DNA of 21,905 nt from a virus, in the IMG/VR virus record IMGVR_UViG_3300008459_000471, positions 1-21,905 of that record; one strand, given 5' to 3'. Of the stretch, positions 6,004 through 13,640 are shown in pieces. The position numbers and the translations under genes are program-made. Each line of letters opens with the position of its first letter. Position 1 is the first letter of the stretch. The notes beneath the pieces are model-generated. The model worked only from the letters and a program-made list of their open reading frames with translations, searched no databases and had not been told where the DNA came from.

Positions 6004-6764
6004 CTTTTGAAATTATACAAACCATGTAGTTTCATCATGACCCATTAACGTTAAAATGTCTTTTAATGAACGTTCACCATTACCTTTTTCTTCAAATTTT
6101 GATTTACTATTATTAAAATCAACTAAGTATATATAATATTCTGAAGTGTTATTACCAGACTCATACATTACCCATTTTTGTACATCTGGACAAAATAAAA
6201 ATCTTAAATGCATTTTATTACATATGGATAAAGGTTTTGTTAACTTTTCAATTTGTGAAGCAATATGTTTTTTTGAAGCATGTGGGTAATAGGTTTTTAC
6301 AACTGTTAACAATTCATCAAAACTTCTTCTTTTTTTACCACATTGTGAATTTGTACAATGTACATCGTGATAGGTTTCACAAAAAGTATAATTGTAACTG
6401 TGTTGACCCTCATCATAACATCTTTTTAAAAAAGAAACAATTTTTTCTCTGGGGTGTTTTTCAACGTTTACATATAATTTCATACTATAATTTAATAATT
6501 AATTTAACTTGTTTTATTTATTTAATTTTGGTAGTCGTGGTTATAAAATTAATATTTTATATTTATAGCCTGGACTATCTCTTCATCCACGTAGGATGCT
6601 GGACGCTAATAATGTATTACATAACACGCTTGTTAAACCATTTAGTCTCTACACCTTCCTTATAAGATCGTATAAGGCTTGGCACGGTATTGTCATCTTT
6701 CAATGAGTTTCACCGTTTTCATCCAGTTTTCATCTAAATATTACTATTTAGCGGAGCAAAACAT
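6004..6764 (-). ncRNA. Group I intron in the helicase gene
   Basis: Minus-strand core signatures appear in order: GTGCCAAGCC (P4/P6 region), AGAGACTAAATGG (P7 5' strand) and AGAGATAGTCC (P7 3' strand, near 6575). The predicted 5' splice follows the T of the Gly codon in GTGGGT (6765), and the intron ends with G at 6004. Joining these ends restores VGKTQIADW, an intact Walker A. A P1 helix between AGTGGGT and the intron segment GCTCCGCT is possible with a terminal U-G and one bulged C. The intron is 761 bases and carries an ORF after P7, in the P9 region. Confidence 0.8.
6013..6483 (-). CDS. Intron-encoded protein of unknown family
   Basis: This 156-residue protein lies in the 3' part of the helicase intron, ending 9 bases before the 3' splice site. 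It has a Cys/His-rich region (FCETYHDVHCTNSQCGKKRR, about 34-53) that could bind zinc, and a hydrophobic aromatic C-terminal half. I see no GIY-YIG, LAGLIDADG or HNH motif. It may be an unusual homing endonuclease, a maturase-like factor, or a normal phage gene trapped inside the intron. The start ATG at 6483 begins just after an AT-rich stretch following the ribozyme core. Confidence 0.6.
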   Translation of the reverse strand: MKLYVNVEKHPREKIVSFLKRCYDEGQHSYNYTFCETYHDVHCTNSQCGKKRRSFDELLTVVKTYYPHASKKHIASQIEKLTKPLSICNKMHLRFLFCPDVQKWVMYESGNNTSEYYIYLVDFNNSKSKFEEKGNGERSLKDILTLMGHDETTWFV

Positions 6765-6950
6765 ACCCACTTTACTATTTGCCGAGATAAGGTAATACTT
6801 ACCTTGTTCTATACCTGGTGATTCTTTCTCAAATCTTGGAAAACCCCATGGTATGCAGTTAATTTTACCTGATAATAATCTATCTCTACGTTCAGTAATA
6901 GATTTAAATACTCTATTATAAAGGCTTTTTGGTTTATTTAATAAATCCAT
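6765..6950 (-). CDS. dnaB: Replicative DnaB-like helicase, exon 1
   Basis: The 5' exon encodes 62 residues, MDLLNKPKSLYNRV...GKYYLISANSKVG, and ends exactly between G and K of the Walker A motif. The unspliced message would read through into MFCSAK and stop within the intron, giving a useless 68-residue product. Active helicase therefore requires splicing. The start ATG at 6950 lies 3 bases after the stop of the upstream 198-residue gene, so the two are probably cotranscribed. Confidence 0.8.
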
Positions 6951-6953
6951 ACA

Positions 6954-7550
6954 TTATTTAAGTTGTGAGGTCCATCCCTCTGATTTTGTTTCAATCTCAT
7001 CAATAAAAGCACTTAATTTTGAAGATTCACCGTGAGCATCTTTTTTATAAATAAAATAATCTGCCGCCTGTAAATAAGTGTAATTATTTAATGATTTAAT
7101 ATAAATGTCTGCCGCTTTTAAGATTTGTTCTCGACTGTATGACGGATTTTCACGCATCCATTTTAACATCTTATCTGTACAAGCACCAACACTACCCATA
7201 CTACCAGGTTTCAAACCTTTCCATTTATTTCTAAATGTTTCTACAAAATCATTTAAATCTGTATTTAAAAGTCTTTCAGATTTTTTTACAACTCTTTTAT
7301 TTGAAATACTCCCTACTCGATCTATAGATACAAAATCTATAAATAACTTACCTTTTTCTCTAAGTACTACTTCATCTTTATTGTTTTGATTAATTTTAAT
7401 AAATTGTTTTTTTTCTAATGATTCTAAATGATCAAACGAGTTTTCACGAATTACACTGTCATTTAAATATAACAATGTTGTAAATTCATCAAGACTTAAA
7501 TCTTGCTCGTTTAATAATTTAAAATCTAATACGAACGCGTGGTTCTTCAT
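6954..7550 (-). CDS. Putative replication accessory protein (helicase loader candidate)
   Basis: This 198-residue protein has an N-terminal part like a winged helix (LSLDEFTTLLYLNDSVIRENSFDHLESLEKK, about 18-48; then FIKI..DEVVLREKGKLFIDF). The C-terminal helical part includes WKGLKPGSMGSVGACTDKMLKWMRE (about 110-134). It is encoded directly before the helicase exon 1 with 3 bases between. A DNA-binding initiator or helicase-loading role follows from this position and the winged-helix impression. No ATPase motif is present. I do not recognise a named family. Confidence 0.5.
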   Translation of the reverse strand: MKNHAFVLDFKLLNEQDLSLDEFTTLLYLNDSVIRENSFDHLESLEKKQFIKINQNNKDEVVLREKGKLFIDFVSIDRVGSISNKRVVKKSERLLNTDLNDFVETFRNKWKGLKPGSMGSVGACTDKMLKWMRENPSYSREQILKAADIYIKSLNNYTYLQAADYFIYKKDAHGESSKLSAFIDEIETKSEGWTSQLK

Positions 7551-7554
7551 AGGC

Positions 7555-7644
7555 TTATTCTTTATCTATTTTACATATTACACAACCACTAATAATTAAA
7601 AACAATATTAAAAATATTGCAAACATAATATTATGATTATTCAT
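7555..7644 (-). CDS. Tiny putative lipoprotein or membrane peptide
   Basis: This 29-residue frame, MNNHNIMFAIFLILFLIISGCVICKIDKE, has a strongly hydrophobic core and a lipobox-like IISGC. Its start overlaps the end of the zinc-finger gene (7637-7819) by 8 bases, the usual spacing pattern of this block, and it ends 4 bases before the 198-residue gene. It fits a real small gene in an otherwise unfilled gap. The mature lipoprotein would be only about 9 residues, so a plain membrane peptide is equally possible. Confidence 0.45.
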   Translation of the reverse strand: MNNHNIMFAIFLILFLIISGCVICKIDKE

Positions 7645-7819
7645 CTAAACCTTCGTCTTCATTTAATGAAAATACAAAATCTTCAGCTAACTCTATAGTA
7701 ACGTGACCTGCACCTTTACAAAGATTACATGTTGTTTTTTCTAATTTTTTATTATTTTCAGAAGGTTCAAGTGTTTCACCAACACCCATACATTTAGGAC
7801 ATACAATTAAGTTTGACAT
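7637..7819 (-). CDS. Small DnaJ-type zinc-finger protein
   Basis: The 60 residues contain two CxxCxGxG repeats: CPKCMGVG (7-14) and CNLCKGAG (31-38). This is the zinc-binding motif of the DnaJ cysteine-rich domain, and four Cys would bind one zinc. There is no J domain. The C-terminus is acidic (LNEDEGLDE). Free-standing proteins like this occur in phages with unknown roles. It overlaps the upstream 71-residue gene by 13 bases, consistent with translational coupling. Confidence 0.65.
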   Translation of the reverse strand: MSNLIVCPKCMGVGETLEPSENNKKLEKTTCNLCKGAGHVTIELAEDFVFSLNEDEGLDE

Positions 7820-8022
7820 ACTTTTAAATTATTAGTTTTTAATTTTTGATAATTGGTTTTTATTCTATTTATATCTAAATAGTCACTAATTGCATGAATA
7901 CTTAATTCCATATCCAAATCTTGTTGAATATATTCTGCAATTAGTAATGGGTTACTTGTTTGATAATGATTCATTACCAAGTCAACAGCTAAGGCTTGTT
8001 CACTATATTTGTGATACGACAT
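7807..8022 (-). CDS. Hypothetical protein, helix-turn-helix-like
   Basis: This is a 71-residue protein, MSYHKYSEQALAVDLVMNHYQTSNPLLIAEYIQQDLDMELSIHAISDYL.... The middle (NPLLIAEYIQQDLDMELSIHAISDYL) has the rhythm of a helix-turn-helix, with ISDYLDINRI as a possible recognition helix. It lies 2 bases after the DNA polymerase stop. A small DNA-binding role is inference. It overlaps the zinc-finger gene downstream. Confidence 0.5.
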   Translation of the reverse strand: MSYHKYSEQALAVDLVMNHYQTSNPLLIAEYIQQDLDMELSIHAISDYLDINRIKTNYQKLKTNNLKVCQT

Positions 8023-8024
8023 AA

Positions 8025-8947
8025 TTAAAAAAGTGACAGTTGATTAAAATTATTTACTTCGTCTATTATTTCTTGTGTTTTACGAATATAATATGAATAA
8101 TTTATTTGATATTCGTCAAATGGTTTTTCTTTATACTCGTTAAAGATTTCAACACCTTCTCCCACATTAACATGTTGCATTGTACCCATACCATGCTTTT
8201 GTTTGAATAAATATGGTTTATTCTTGCTGAAATAATACCTATTAAGTTGTTGCTGAATTTCGTTATTCCAATATACCACATAGTCTTTACTTATTTTATT
8301 AGATTTACAATAGTCATAGATGTGTAGGTTGTGTTTATCAGGATTTGATATATATTCATTAGGGGGTATCCCTCTAATATAATATTCATTCAATGCCTTA
8401 GATATAATTAATTCATTACATGAATCACCTAATGGTATTTCTCTTTTATTGTCCTCATTAAAAGGTAATTTGAAAAAACCTTTACGTTTTATTTTACCAC
8501 CACCTGTTTCACAAATATAATTATTGACATTTTTATAAATGATTTTATTATAATTCTCATGTTCAAATTCAAGATTAAATTTTCGAGCTGTAATATCTAA
8601 AATATCTTGATATTGTTTTAACATATGCATAGGTACTAACACTTCAATTCCGTCAGTATTTGCAGAGACAACTTGCCATTTGTTAATAATACAAATTTCA
8701 ATACATTTAGTTAAAAATATTTGACCTATTAATCGTAATCTCATTGCACCTTCAGGATAATATAACCAGCTATGGGAATTATCCAATAAACCTGATGTTG
8801 AATTAAGAATAAGTTTAAGAAATGAATCTTTAGCTTTATTTTTATTACGTTTAGCCTCAATACGTTCTGTTTTTACTTGTCTGTATCGATCTAACACTTC
8901 AGGTTGTCTAATACATCCATAATTTAACATTATATTTGGATATAGTG
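8025..8947 (-). CDS. Family B DNA polymerase, exon 2
   Basis: This is the 3' exon of an intron-split polymerase; joined to 9971-10925 it gives 625 residues in frame. It completes motif A (SDIA|SLYPNI), then carries motif B as KLILNSTSG (about 363-371) and motif C as SANTDGIEV, with TDG (416-418) in place of the usual DTDS, a variant I recall from other phage PolB proteins. The thumb follows to the C-terminus, FNQLSLF. The end QLSLF resembles a sliding-clamp-binding peptide, although no clamp gene is in the window. The ATG at 8930 is internal, not a start. Confidence 0.85.
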
Positions 8948-8956
8948 CTTATATCC

Positions 8957-9676
8957 TTAATCCAGTATGTTTCCATCTGGCTGGACTATATCATTATTTA
9001 AAACTTTAACCCATTTAAAACCATACATTGATGGTTTTTCACCACTACAACACGCGTAAATATTATGTACTTTATAGGTGGGATTATCAATTATAATATC
9101 CTTTACCTTTTTCCATTCTTTTATTAGTGTTGTACCGTTTTTAGAATATTGTAAAATTGTGTATTTTGTGTGAATATCCGATACCTTTTTCTTCATTTGT
9201 TCTTTTATTTCTGGATTTTCTTTCCAAAATTTAGATGAAGATTTACTTATTTTAATTCTTTCTTCAGGATTTTCATATCTTTTTTTATGTGAAATACTCA
9301 TTTTAATACGTGTATTTTCATGACAAATCATATTTGTAGAAGAATCTCTTCTCAAATTGTATCCTAATTTAGAATCTGTTGTTTTGTAAAAATCTATCCA
9401 AAACAATTCTTTTTCTTTAATTATTGATTCAAAATCTTTAATATTTTTATCAATAATTTCAAGTACAAAATATTCAAATTTTTCTTTTCCGTATTTCCAC
9501 CACGCATTTATAAAATATTGATTTTCTCTTTTGGGGTCTTTAGCGTTAAGTCCTCCAATATGATTATATATTCGTTGTCTAATATTTATAGATTTTCCAA
9601 TATATTTTTTATCCGTTTCAATATTTCTAATGCAGTAAATACCACAAAGACCCTCATGTAATTTATTTGTTTTCAT
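8957..9676 (-). CDS. GIY-YIG homing endonuclease (intron-encoded)
   Basis: From ATG 9676 the protein is 239 residues. GIY (12-14) and YIG (25-27) are separated by the usual spacing, followed by the Arg-containing helix NIRQRIYNHI and a catalytic-type Glu region (YFVLEII). The middle is basic and rich in KxS repeats, suiting DNA binding, and a NUMOD-like SMYGFKW lies near the C-terminus. It would cut an intronless polymerase gene and drive intron homing. A TTG at 9697 would add 7 residues, but it overlaps a TATCTTTG promoter box. The last codons overlap the P7 3' strand, and the stop is 8 bases from the intron end. Confidence 0.85.
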   Translation of the reverse strand: MKTNKLHEGLCGIYCIRNIETDKKYIGKSINIRQRIYNHIGGLNAKDPKRENQYFINAWWKYGKEKFEYFVLEIIDKNIKDFESIIKEKELFWIDFYKTTDSKLGYNLRRDSSTNMICHENTRIKMSISHKKRYENPEERIKISKSSSKFWKENPEIKEQMKKKVSDIHTKYTILQYSKNGTTLIKEWKKVKDIIIDNPTYKVHNIYACCSGEKPSMYGFKWVKVLNNDIVQPDGNILD

Positions 9677-9694
9677 ATAAAATTTTATTTTATA

Positions 9695-9702
9695 CAAAGA
9701 TA
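9695..9702 (-). promoter_or_regulatory. Putative -7 box of a promoter for the intron endonuclease
   Basis: TATCTTTG on the minus strand is an exact match to the Bacteroidota -7 consensus TAnnTTTG, and is the same octamer as the promoters at 17494 and 18147. It ends 18 bases before the ATG of the GIY-YIG gene. No good -33 TTTG is visible at 19 bases. It suggests that the endonuclease is transcribed separately from the polymerase message. Confidence 0.45.
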
Positions 9703-9970
9703 CATTATTTTGAGGTAATATCCTAATTAATTAGGGTAAATTTTACATAAATTTTATATTACTATAGCGTTTATGTGTTTTAAATACTTCCTGTTTAGTC
9801 TCTGAACCTTTATCCCATTAGGACACTTGGCTGCGGATTGACCAATCTTTATCTTTTTTACTATACTGAGGTAATTATTCTCACCACATAGTATGTTACC
9901 ACCTATGTTTAGTAGATAAAGCTCTAAGGTTATTCCCGTCAATTTAAGAAGTTTTAATTGCGCCACTTTA

Positions 9971-10925
9971 ACGCAATATCTGAGGTCATAATTTGTAAAT
10001 CATTATCTGTATAATATTGTTCATTTTCATTAACAGAATGAAGACCTCCAATACCATATGTTAATCTAATATTTGTATTATTGTAATTAACTAAAAGTTC
10101 TTTACTGAATGTATCTTTACCATTTAATATTTCTAACCATAAATTTTGAAATATTGGTAATTTAAATTCAGGGTCAAAACCTTTTAAGATTTCATTTAAA
10201 TACAATGTAGGTTTTTCATATCTTGTATTTCTGACTTCATTTATCTTTCTAGATGTTATCTTACAATAATCTGATAATAAAGCTTCTGATGCAATTTTTG
10301 GTGCATCCCAAGACCAACAATTTAAATTATACTCTTTAATAATATTACCTCTTAAACGAATTTCTCCCTCCATTTCTAAAGTTAATAATTCTAATATACC
10401 TAAGTCGTGGGTATAATTATAATATCTTAACTTAGGGAGATCTTCTAAAGATAATATAGAGTTTGGTTTAAATGGTAATTCTTGTACAACAGGATAACCT
10501 AATTGAATACCTAAAGATTTTAAACTTATCTTTTTAGAAATTCTTAACATTTTTGACCAATATGCAAACAAATCTATATCAATCCATTTAGATTTCATAT
10601 ATTTAATTTGTTTAACATCTTCGTCAAAAATGTCATCTATTATTTTATCTGAGAAATATTTTAATTCTAGACATATATTTGAATATCCTAAGTACTTCAA
10701 ATTTTCATAATTTTTAACTAAATACTTGACAACCATGTTATCGTAATGTAATCCGTTAAAACTTATTAAAAATCCAGTATAACTTTTAAAAAATCCATAT
10801 ATTTTATCTATATCGTTTCTTTCTTCAGATATTTCATAAAATGTAATTTCTTTAGTGACGAAATCTTTTATACCAACACAGAAATAATTTTTGTAACATT
10901 CTATATCGTATAGTTTTTTATTCAT
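9971..10925 (-). CDS. Family B DNA polymerase, exon 1
   Basis: The 5' exon carries the 3'-5' exonuclease domain: Exo I YDIEC (DIE 7-9), Exo II FNGLHYDN (about 56-63), and Exo III YNYTHD (169-174). It then runs to TSDIA, the start of polymerase motif A (Asp316), where the intron interrupts the Ser codon after its first base. All three exonuclease acidic positions are present, so proofreading is expected. The start ATG overlaps the stop of the 41-residue gene upstream (ATGA), implying translational coupling. It is the main phage replicase. Confidence 0.87.
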
Positions 10926-11047
10926 CGTAGTGGTGTAATACTTCTTAAATCATATTTTATTAATTTAGCTTTTGAGAATTTCTCAATTAAATAACTTCTC
11001 ACTTCTTTTTGAGTTTTAAAAGGTTTAACAAATTGTTTTTCGAACAT
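10922..11047 (-). CDS. 41-residue basic leader protein
   Basis: This short frame, MFEKQFVKPFKTQKEVRSYLIEKFSKAKLIKY...PLR, is highly basic and helical. Its TGA stop overlaps the ATG of the polymerase gene as ATGA, a common coupling arrangement. Structured RNA region 11060-11290 lies directly upstream. Composition and overlap argue for a real gene. Function unknown; possibly a small DNA- or polymerase-binding peptide. Confidence 0.55.
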   Translation of the reverse strand: MFEKQFVKPFKTQKEVRSYLIEKFSKAKLIKYDLRSITPLR

Positions 11048-11059
11048 ATATAATTATTT

Positions 11060-11290
11060 AAAGGTTACTTAATAAATAATAGAGCTTAACATACTACTTA
11101 TCCTACTCTATTTGGTAACACTGAGCTGTTACAGGGAAATCCGTGAGTTGTAAACCTCCGATTTCATGATAGTATATTTGTTTACACTCAACTATCCCAT
11201 ACTTTTAATAAAATAATAGTGTAGGTTGTTAATCTACATTTCCGTTAGGGTTTTACACTTAAACTAACTATTATTTCTCACCATTTACAC
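11060..11290 (-). ncRNA. Candidate structured RNA in the polymerase leader
   Basis: There is no gene between 11048 and 11340. The minus strand holds a perfect 10-bp helix (11211-11220 with 11267-11276) enclosing GTTAG/CTAAC and TGTAG/CTACA hairpins, a three-way junction. Further 3' are GATAGT/ACTATC, GAGTGTAAAC/GTTTACAACTC and GAAATC/GATTTC, which interleave as chained pseudoknots, then GTAACA/TGTTAC and AATAGAG/CTCTATT (11078-11084 with 11106-11112). It may regulate the polymerase operon or be a free ncRNA. It has no obvious sequence identity to elements A and B. Confidence 0.45.
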
Positions 11291-11340
11291 GGATGGTTGT
11301 ATTTTTGATTTAATTTGTATTTCCATATATAACTATATGA

Positions 11341-11874
11341 TTATCTTATAATATTTTTTATTATTTCTTCAATTTCAGATCGTTGTTCAGTTGTAAATAA
11401 TGGTTGTTTAATTTTAGACCATTGATTTAAACTTTGATTTAAAAATTCACCATACCAACCACTCAAGTTTCCTTGAATAATTTCAAAATCTAAAGAATTA
11501 TTTTTAACTCTAAAAGATTTTATTTTACAATCTTTTTTACCCCAACCTTCATTTAAAGCTACAATATCACCAACTGTAAATATTTCACCGTCACTTAAAC
11601 GTTTAATTGAATGTATTCTAGCATTATCACATTTTAACATAGCTTCAATATATCCACAACCATAATTAGAAACATCTGTTATTGTAGGCTTTATTGTACA
11701 TAATCTAGCTAAAGATAATATTTCATACTCTTTTTCAATAACTTCTTCCCAAAATTCAGGATAATCACAACATTTTAAAAAGATAACACCATTACTAGTA
11801 TAATTTTCAGTGGTAATGATATATCCTAATTTAGGGCTTCCTGGATAGGTTTTAATTAAAATGTATTTTTTCAT
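11341..11874 (-). CDS. Conserved-type phage hypothetical protein (YPGSPKLG)
   Basis: This 177-residue soluble protein opens MKKYILIKTYPGSPKLGYIIT, includes YPEFWEEVIEKEYEILS (about 38-54), a central region VGDIVALNEGWG (about 102-113) and a helical end, TTEQRSEIEEIIKNIIR. I recall proteins with this YPGSPxLG plus EYEIL pattern from many Bacteroidota phages, without a known function. The middle could be an SH3-like beta barrel. It lies between the HNH endonuclease and the structured leader. Confidence 0.6.
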   Translation of the reverse strand: MKKYILIKTYPGSPKLGYIITTENYTSNGVIFLKCCDYPEFWEEVIEKEYEILSLARLCTIKPTITDVSNYGCGYIEAMLKCDNARIHSIKRLSDGEIFTVGDIVALNEGWGKKDCKIKSFRVKNNSLDFEIIQGNLSGWYGEFLNQSLNQWSKIKQPLFTTEQRSEIEEIIKNIIR

Positions 11875-11926
11875 TGTTATTTGTTTTAAATGTTATTATT
11901 TAATTCGTGGAGACGATATTTTAATA

Positions 11927-12427
11927 TTATTTATTAATGTAAGTTCTACCACAAGAAATATCTCGAATTGTAGTGTATGGTAAATTATATTGAATTGCTA
12001 AATTTCTTAAATTTAACTTTTCATTATTTTTTCTACGAGTTTTAATAATATTGTAAATAGTTAAAGCTATTTCATTATTTATTAACATGTTTGGTGGTGT
12101 ATTTCCTTTTTCAAATCTTTTACCTATTGGTACAATCATTCTGTTTTTATTATAACAATCTTTCATATTTTCACTTTGTGTACCTAAAAATAAATGATTA
12201 GGATTGACACATTTACGGTTATCACATTTATGACAAACATTTAATGTTTTATCTGTAATTATACCATACGTTAACTCATAAGATAATCTATGAGAACTAT
12301 GTGTTTTTTCTTTTGTTTTAAACGCACCGTATCCATTTAATCTGCATGATGCAGTCCATTCCCAACAATCATCTTCTGATTTAATATTTACTTTATCCCA
12401 GAATTTTTTAATTTGTTGTTCATTCAT
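11927..12427 (-). CDS. HNH homing endonuclease
   Basis: This 166-residue protein has a clear HNH_3-type domain: [16 protein letters not shown] (about 21-36), [11 protein letters not shown] (about 45-55), CHKCDN (65-70), and [15 protein letters not shown] (about 73-87). Catalytic His/Asn and four structural Cys are visible. The C-terminal part (from about 115) resembles a helix-turn-helix ([22 protein letters not shown]). It is probably free-standing: no group I core surrounds it. It lies just after the tmRNA and is flanked by CGTCTCCA repeats (11908-11915 and 12495-12502), suggesting insertion near the tmRNA 3' end. Confidence 0.82.
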   Translation of the reverse strand: MNEQQIKKFWDKVNIKSEDDCWEWTASCRLNGYGAFKTKEKTHSSHRLSYELTYGIITDKTLNVCHKCDNRKCVNPNHLFLGTQSENMKDCYNKNRMIVPIGKRFEKGNTPPNMLINNEIALTIYNIIKTRRKNNEKLNLRNLAIQYNLPYTTIRDISCGRTYINK

Positions 12428-12461
12428 AATTTATTAAATTTTAATTATTAGGGTGTTATTT

Positions 12462-12502
12462 CGTCTCCAAACATCATAGGATATACCCTGAGTTTGGAGA
12501 CG
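12462..12502 (-). terminator. 11-bp palindrome overlapping the tmRNA 3' end
   Basis: CGTCTCCAAAC (minus 12502-12492) pairs perfectly with GTTTGGAGACG (minus 12472-12462) across a 19-base loop. The first arm contains the tmRNA 3' acceptor strand, so in the precursor this strand can pair either with the tmRNA 5' end or with the downstream copy. No T-run follows. It may be a terminator, a processing signal, or a trace of insertion of the HNH gene. Confidence 0.5.
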
Positions 12503-12862
12503 GTGGGATTCGAACCCACGTCGATCAATGCGTTTGTTATATAATTTTATACAGCTTTTTGTAGTATTTAATCTTTAATGTCCCTTAAACACTACTAAAT
12601 GTGGACAGCTATGGCAATGTTATACTCTAGCCAGTGTTGAGTTTGATTTGGGATTAGCGCACACGCGAATTCTAATTTACCAAATCATTTTAAACTATGC
12701 TGCCATTAATACTTCTTCTTTAGAAGAGTTAATCAATGAAAAAACTTTAGCCATATTGGCTTTTGCTTGATTTTTGCCGTTTAAAATATTCACCTTAGTT
12801 TACAGTTATCTCTCTGGCTGAATTATATAATTACTGACACAACCTCAAAGCCAGTCGTCCCC
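12495..12862 (-). ncRNA. ssrA: Phage transfer-messenger RNA (tmRNA)
   Basis: At 368 bases the size fits tmRNA. The 5' end GGGGACG pairs with 3' CGTCTCC (one G-U), and the T-arm GTGGG-TTCGAAT-CCCAC is perfect. Helix 2 forms between TAATTATATAATT near the 5' end and AATTATATAA near the 3' end. Downstream hairpins such as GATTTGG/CCAAATC and GTAGTGTTTA/TAAATACTAC suit the pseudoknot region. An open frame (12695-12778) from GGC encodes GKNQAKANMAKV..., ending KEEVLMAA then TAG. The end resembles the ALAA degron, and the context AAACGG at its start resembles Bacteroidota tmRNA. CCA is not encoded. It would rescue stalled ribosomes and tag nascent proteins. Confidence 0.9.
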
Positions 12863-12938
12863 TTATTAATTGTTTAAAGTACAATCATAAACTTATTATT
12901 AGAAGGTGACACTTAATGTAATCACCTTCTATAATTTA

Positions 12939-13262
12939 TTATCTTAATGAATCTAACAAGCTCAAACCAATATGTTGAGGTTTTAATTCAATGTCTGATA
13001 TTTTAGCACTTGTTAGTTTTTTAGATTTGTCATCAAATCTATAATCATTCAATACAAAGTTCCAATATATATTCCACAGAAGATTCATTTCTGGTTTGGA
13101 TATATAACCTGTTTTAAAGTATTTGTTATTGATTTTAGATAACGCATCTAATTGTACAAGTCTTAAATGTGGTTTCATTTCCACACATAAACATGCTTTT
13201 AACATAGATGTTACTTTTAATCCTCTGTATCCTTCTTTTTGTAAATTTGTTACTGTTTTCAT
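12939..13262 (-). CDS. Hypothetical protein
   Basis: This 107-residue soluble protein contains KPHLRLVQLDALSKINNKYFKTGYISKPEMNLLWNIYWNFVLNDYRFDD (about 31-79), aromatic and probably helical. I do not recognise it. It is 3 bases downstream of the secreted-protein gene at 13266 and probably in the same transcript. The tmRNA follows about 75 bases later on the same strand. Confidence 0.55.
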   Translation of the reverse strand: MKTVTNLQKEGYRGLKVTSMLKACLCVEMKPHLRLVQLDALSKINNKYFKTGYISKPEMNLLWNIYWNFVLNDYRFDDKSKKLTSAKISDIELKPQHIGLSLLDSLR

Positions 13263-13265
13263 TGT

Positions 13266-13640
13266 TTAATTGTTTATGTTTGAAAATTCAATGTAATTTT
13301 GACCTTCGTGTATTCTAAAATAGTTTTCAAATAATTGTAATGCTACTTTAGCACCATCTTTTTCTGAAATACATTCAAATACTTGGTATTCATAACCACC
13401 TTTTGTTTTACCCTTGACCACTTCACTTATTACATGATATCTGAACACTTCTGTATCAATATACATCGCGATAGTAGTTTGATTGTTTTCATTAAATACA
13501 ACTGTCACATCGGTTTCTAATGATTTAGATTCGACGTTTTCAACACTTGTAAAATAACTTGTATATTTTCTTACAAATGTGGATTGTGCGTTTACAGTGA
13601 TGCATACTAGCAACATTGTAATAGTAATTAGCTTTTTCAT
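13266..13640 (-). CDS. Secreted hypothetical protein with signal peptide
   Basis: This 124-residue protein begins with a typical Bacteroidota signal peptide, MKKLITITMLLVCITVNAQS, with likely cleavage after NA. The mature part is beta-rich (TFVRKYTSYFTSVENVESKSLETDVTVVFN...). Export by a phage-encoded protein suggests a role in the envelope during infection, such as superinfection exclusion; this is inference. The start overlaps the 80-residue gene upstream by 4 bases (ATGA-type). Confidence 0.65.
   Translation of the reverse strand: MKKLITITMLLVCITVNAQSTFVRKYTSYFTSVENVESKSLETDVTVVFNENNQTTIAMYIDTEVFRYHVISEVVKGKTKGGYEYQVFECISEKDGAKVALQLFENYFRIHEGQNYIEFSNINN

Larger units (their letters stand above)
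8948..9970 (-). ncRNA. Mobile group I intron in DNA polymerase gene
   Basis: The core reads ATCCGCAGCCAAG (P4/P6), CAGAGACTAAAC (P7 5'), then after the endonuclease ORF GATATAGTCCAGCC (P7 3'). The 5' exon end ATTGCGT pairs perfectly with intron GCGCAAT, with the expected U-G at the splice site. The intron runs from 9970 to a terminal G at 8948 (1,023 bases). Splicing gives DIASLYPNI, an intact polymerase motif A. The ORF occupies the segment between the P7 strands and runs into the 3' core. This is a typical homing intron placed in a highly conserved codon. Confidence 0.88.

Noticed and set aside
6237-6665. 142-residue plus-strand frame across the helicase intron
   Set aside because: It is antisense to the intron ORF and the ribozyme core, is low in complexity, and lies in a region transcribed leftward.
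9754-9966. 70-residue frame starting MAQLKLLKLTG on the minus strand
   Set aside because: It runs through the P1-P7 core of the polymerase group I intron. The bases are explained by ribozyme motifs, and the peptide has no protein-like features.
5068-10925. Stop-codon reassignment as the cause of broken helicase and polymerase genes
   Set aside because: Both breaks are exactly explained by group I introns with defined splice sites. Other genes end normally with no in-frame TAG or TGA read-through needed.
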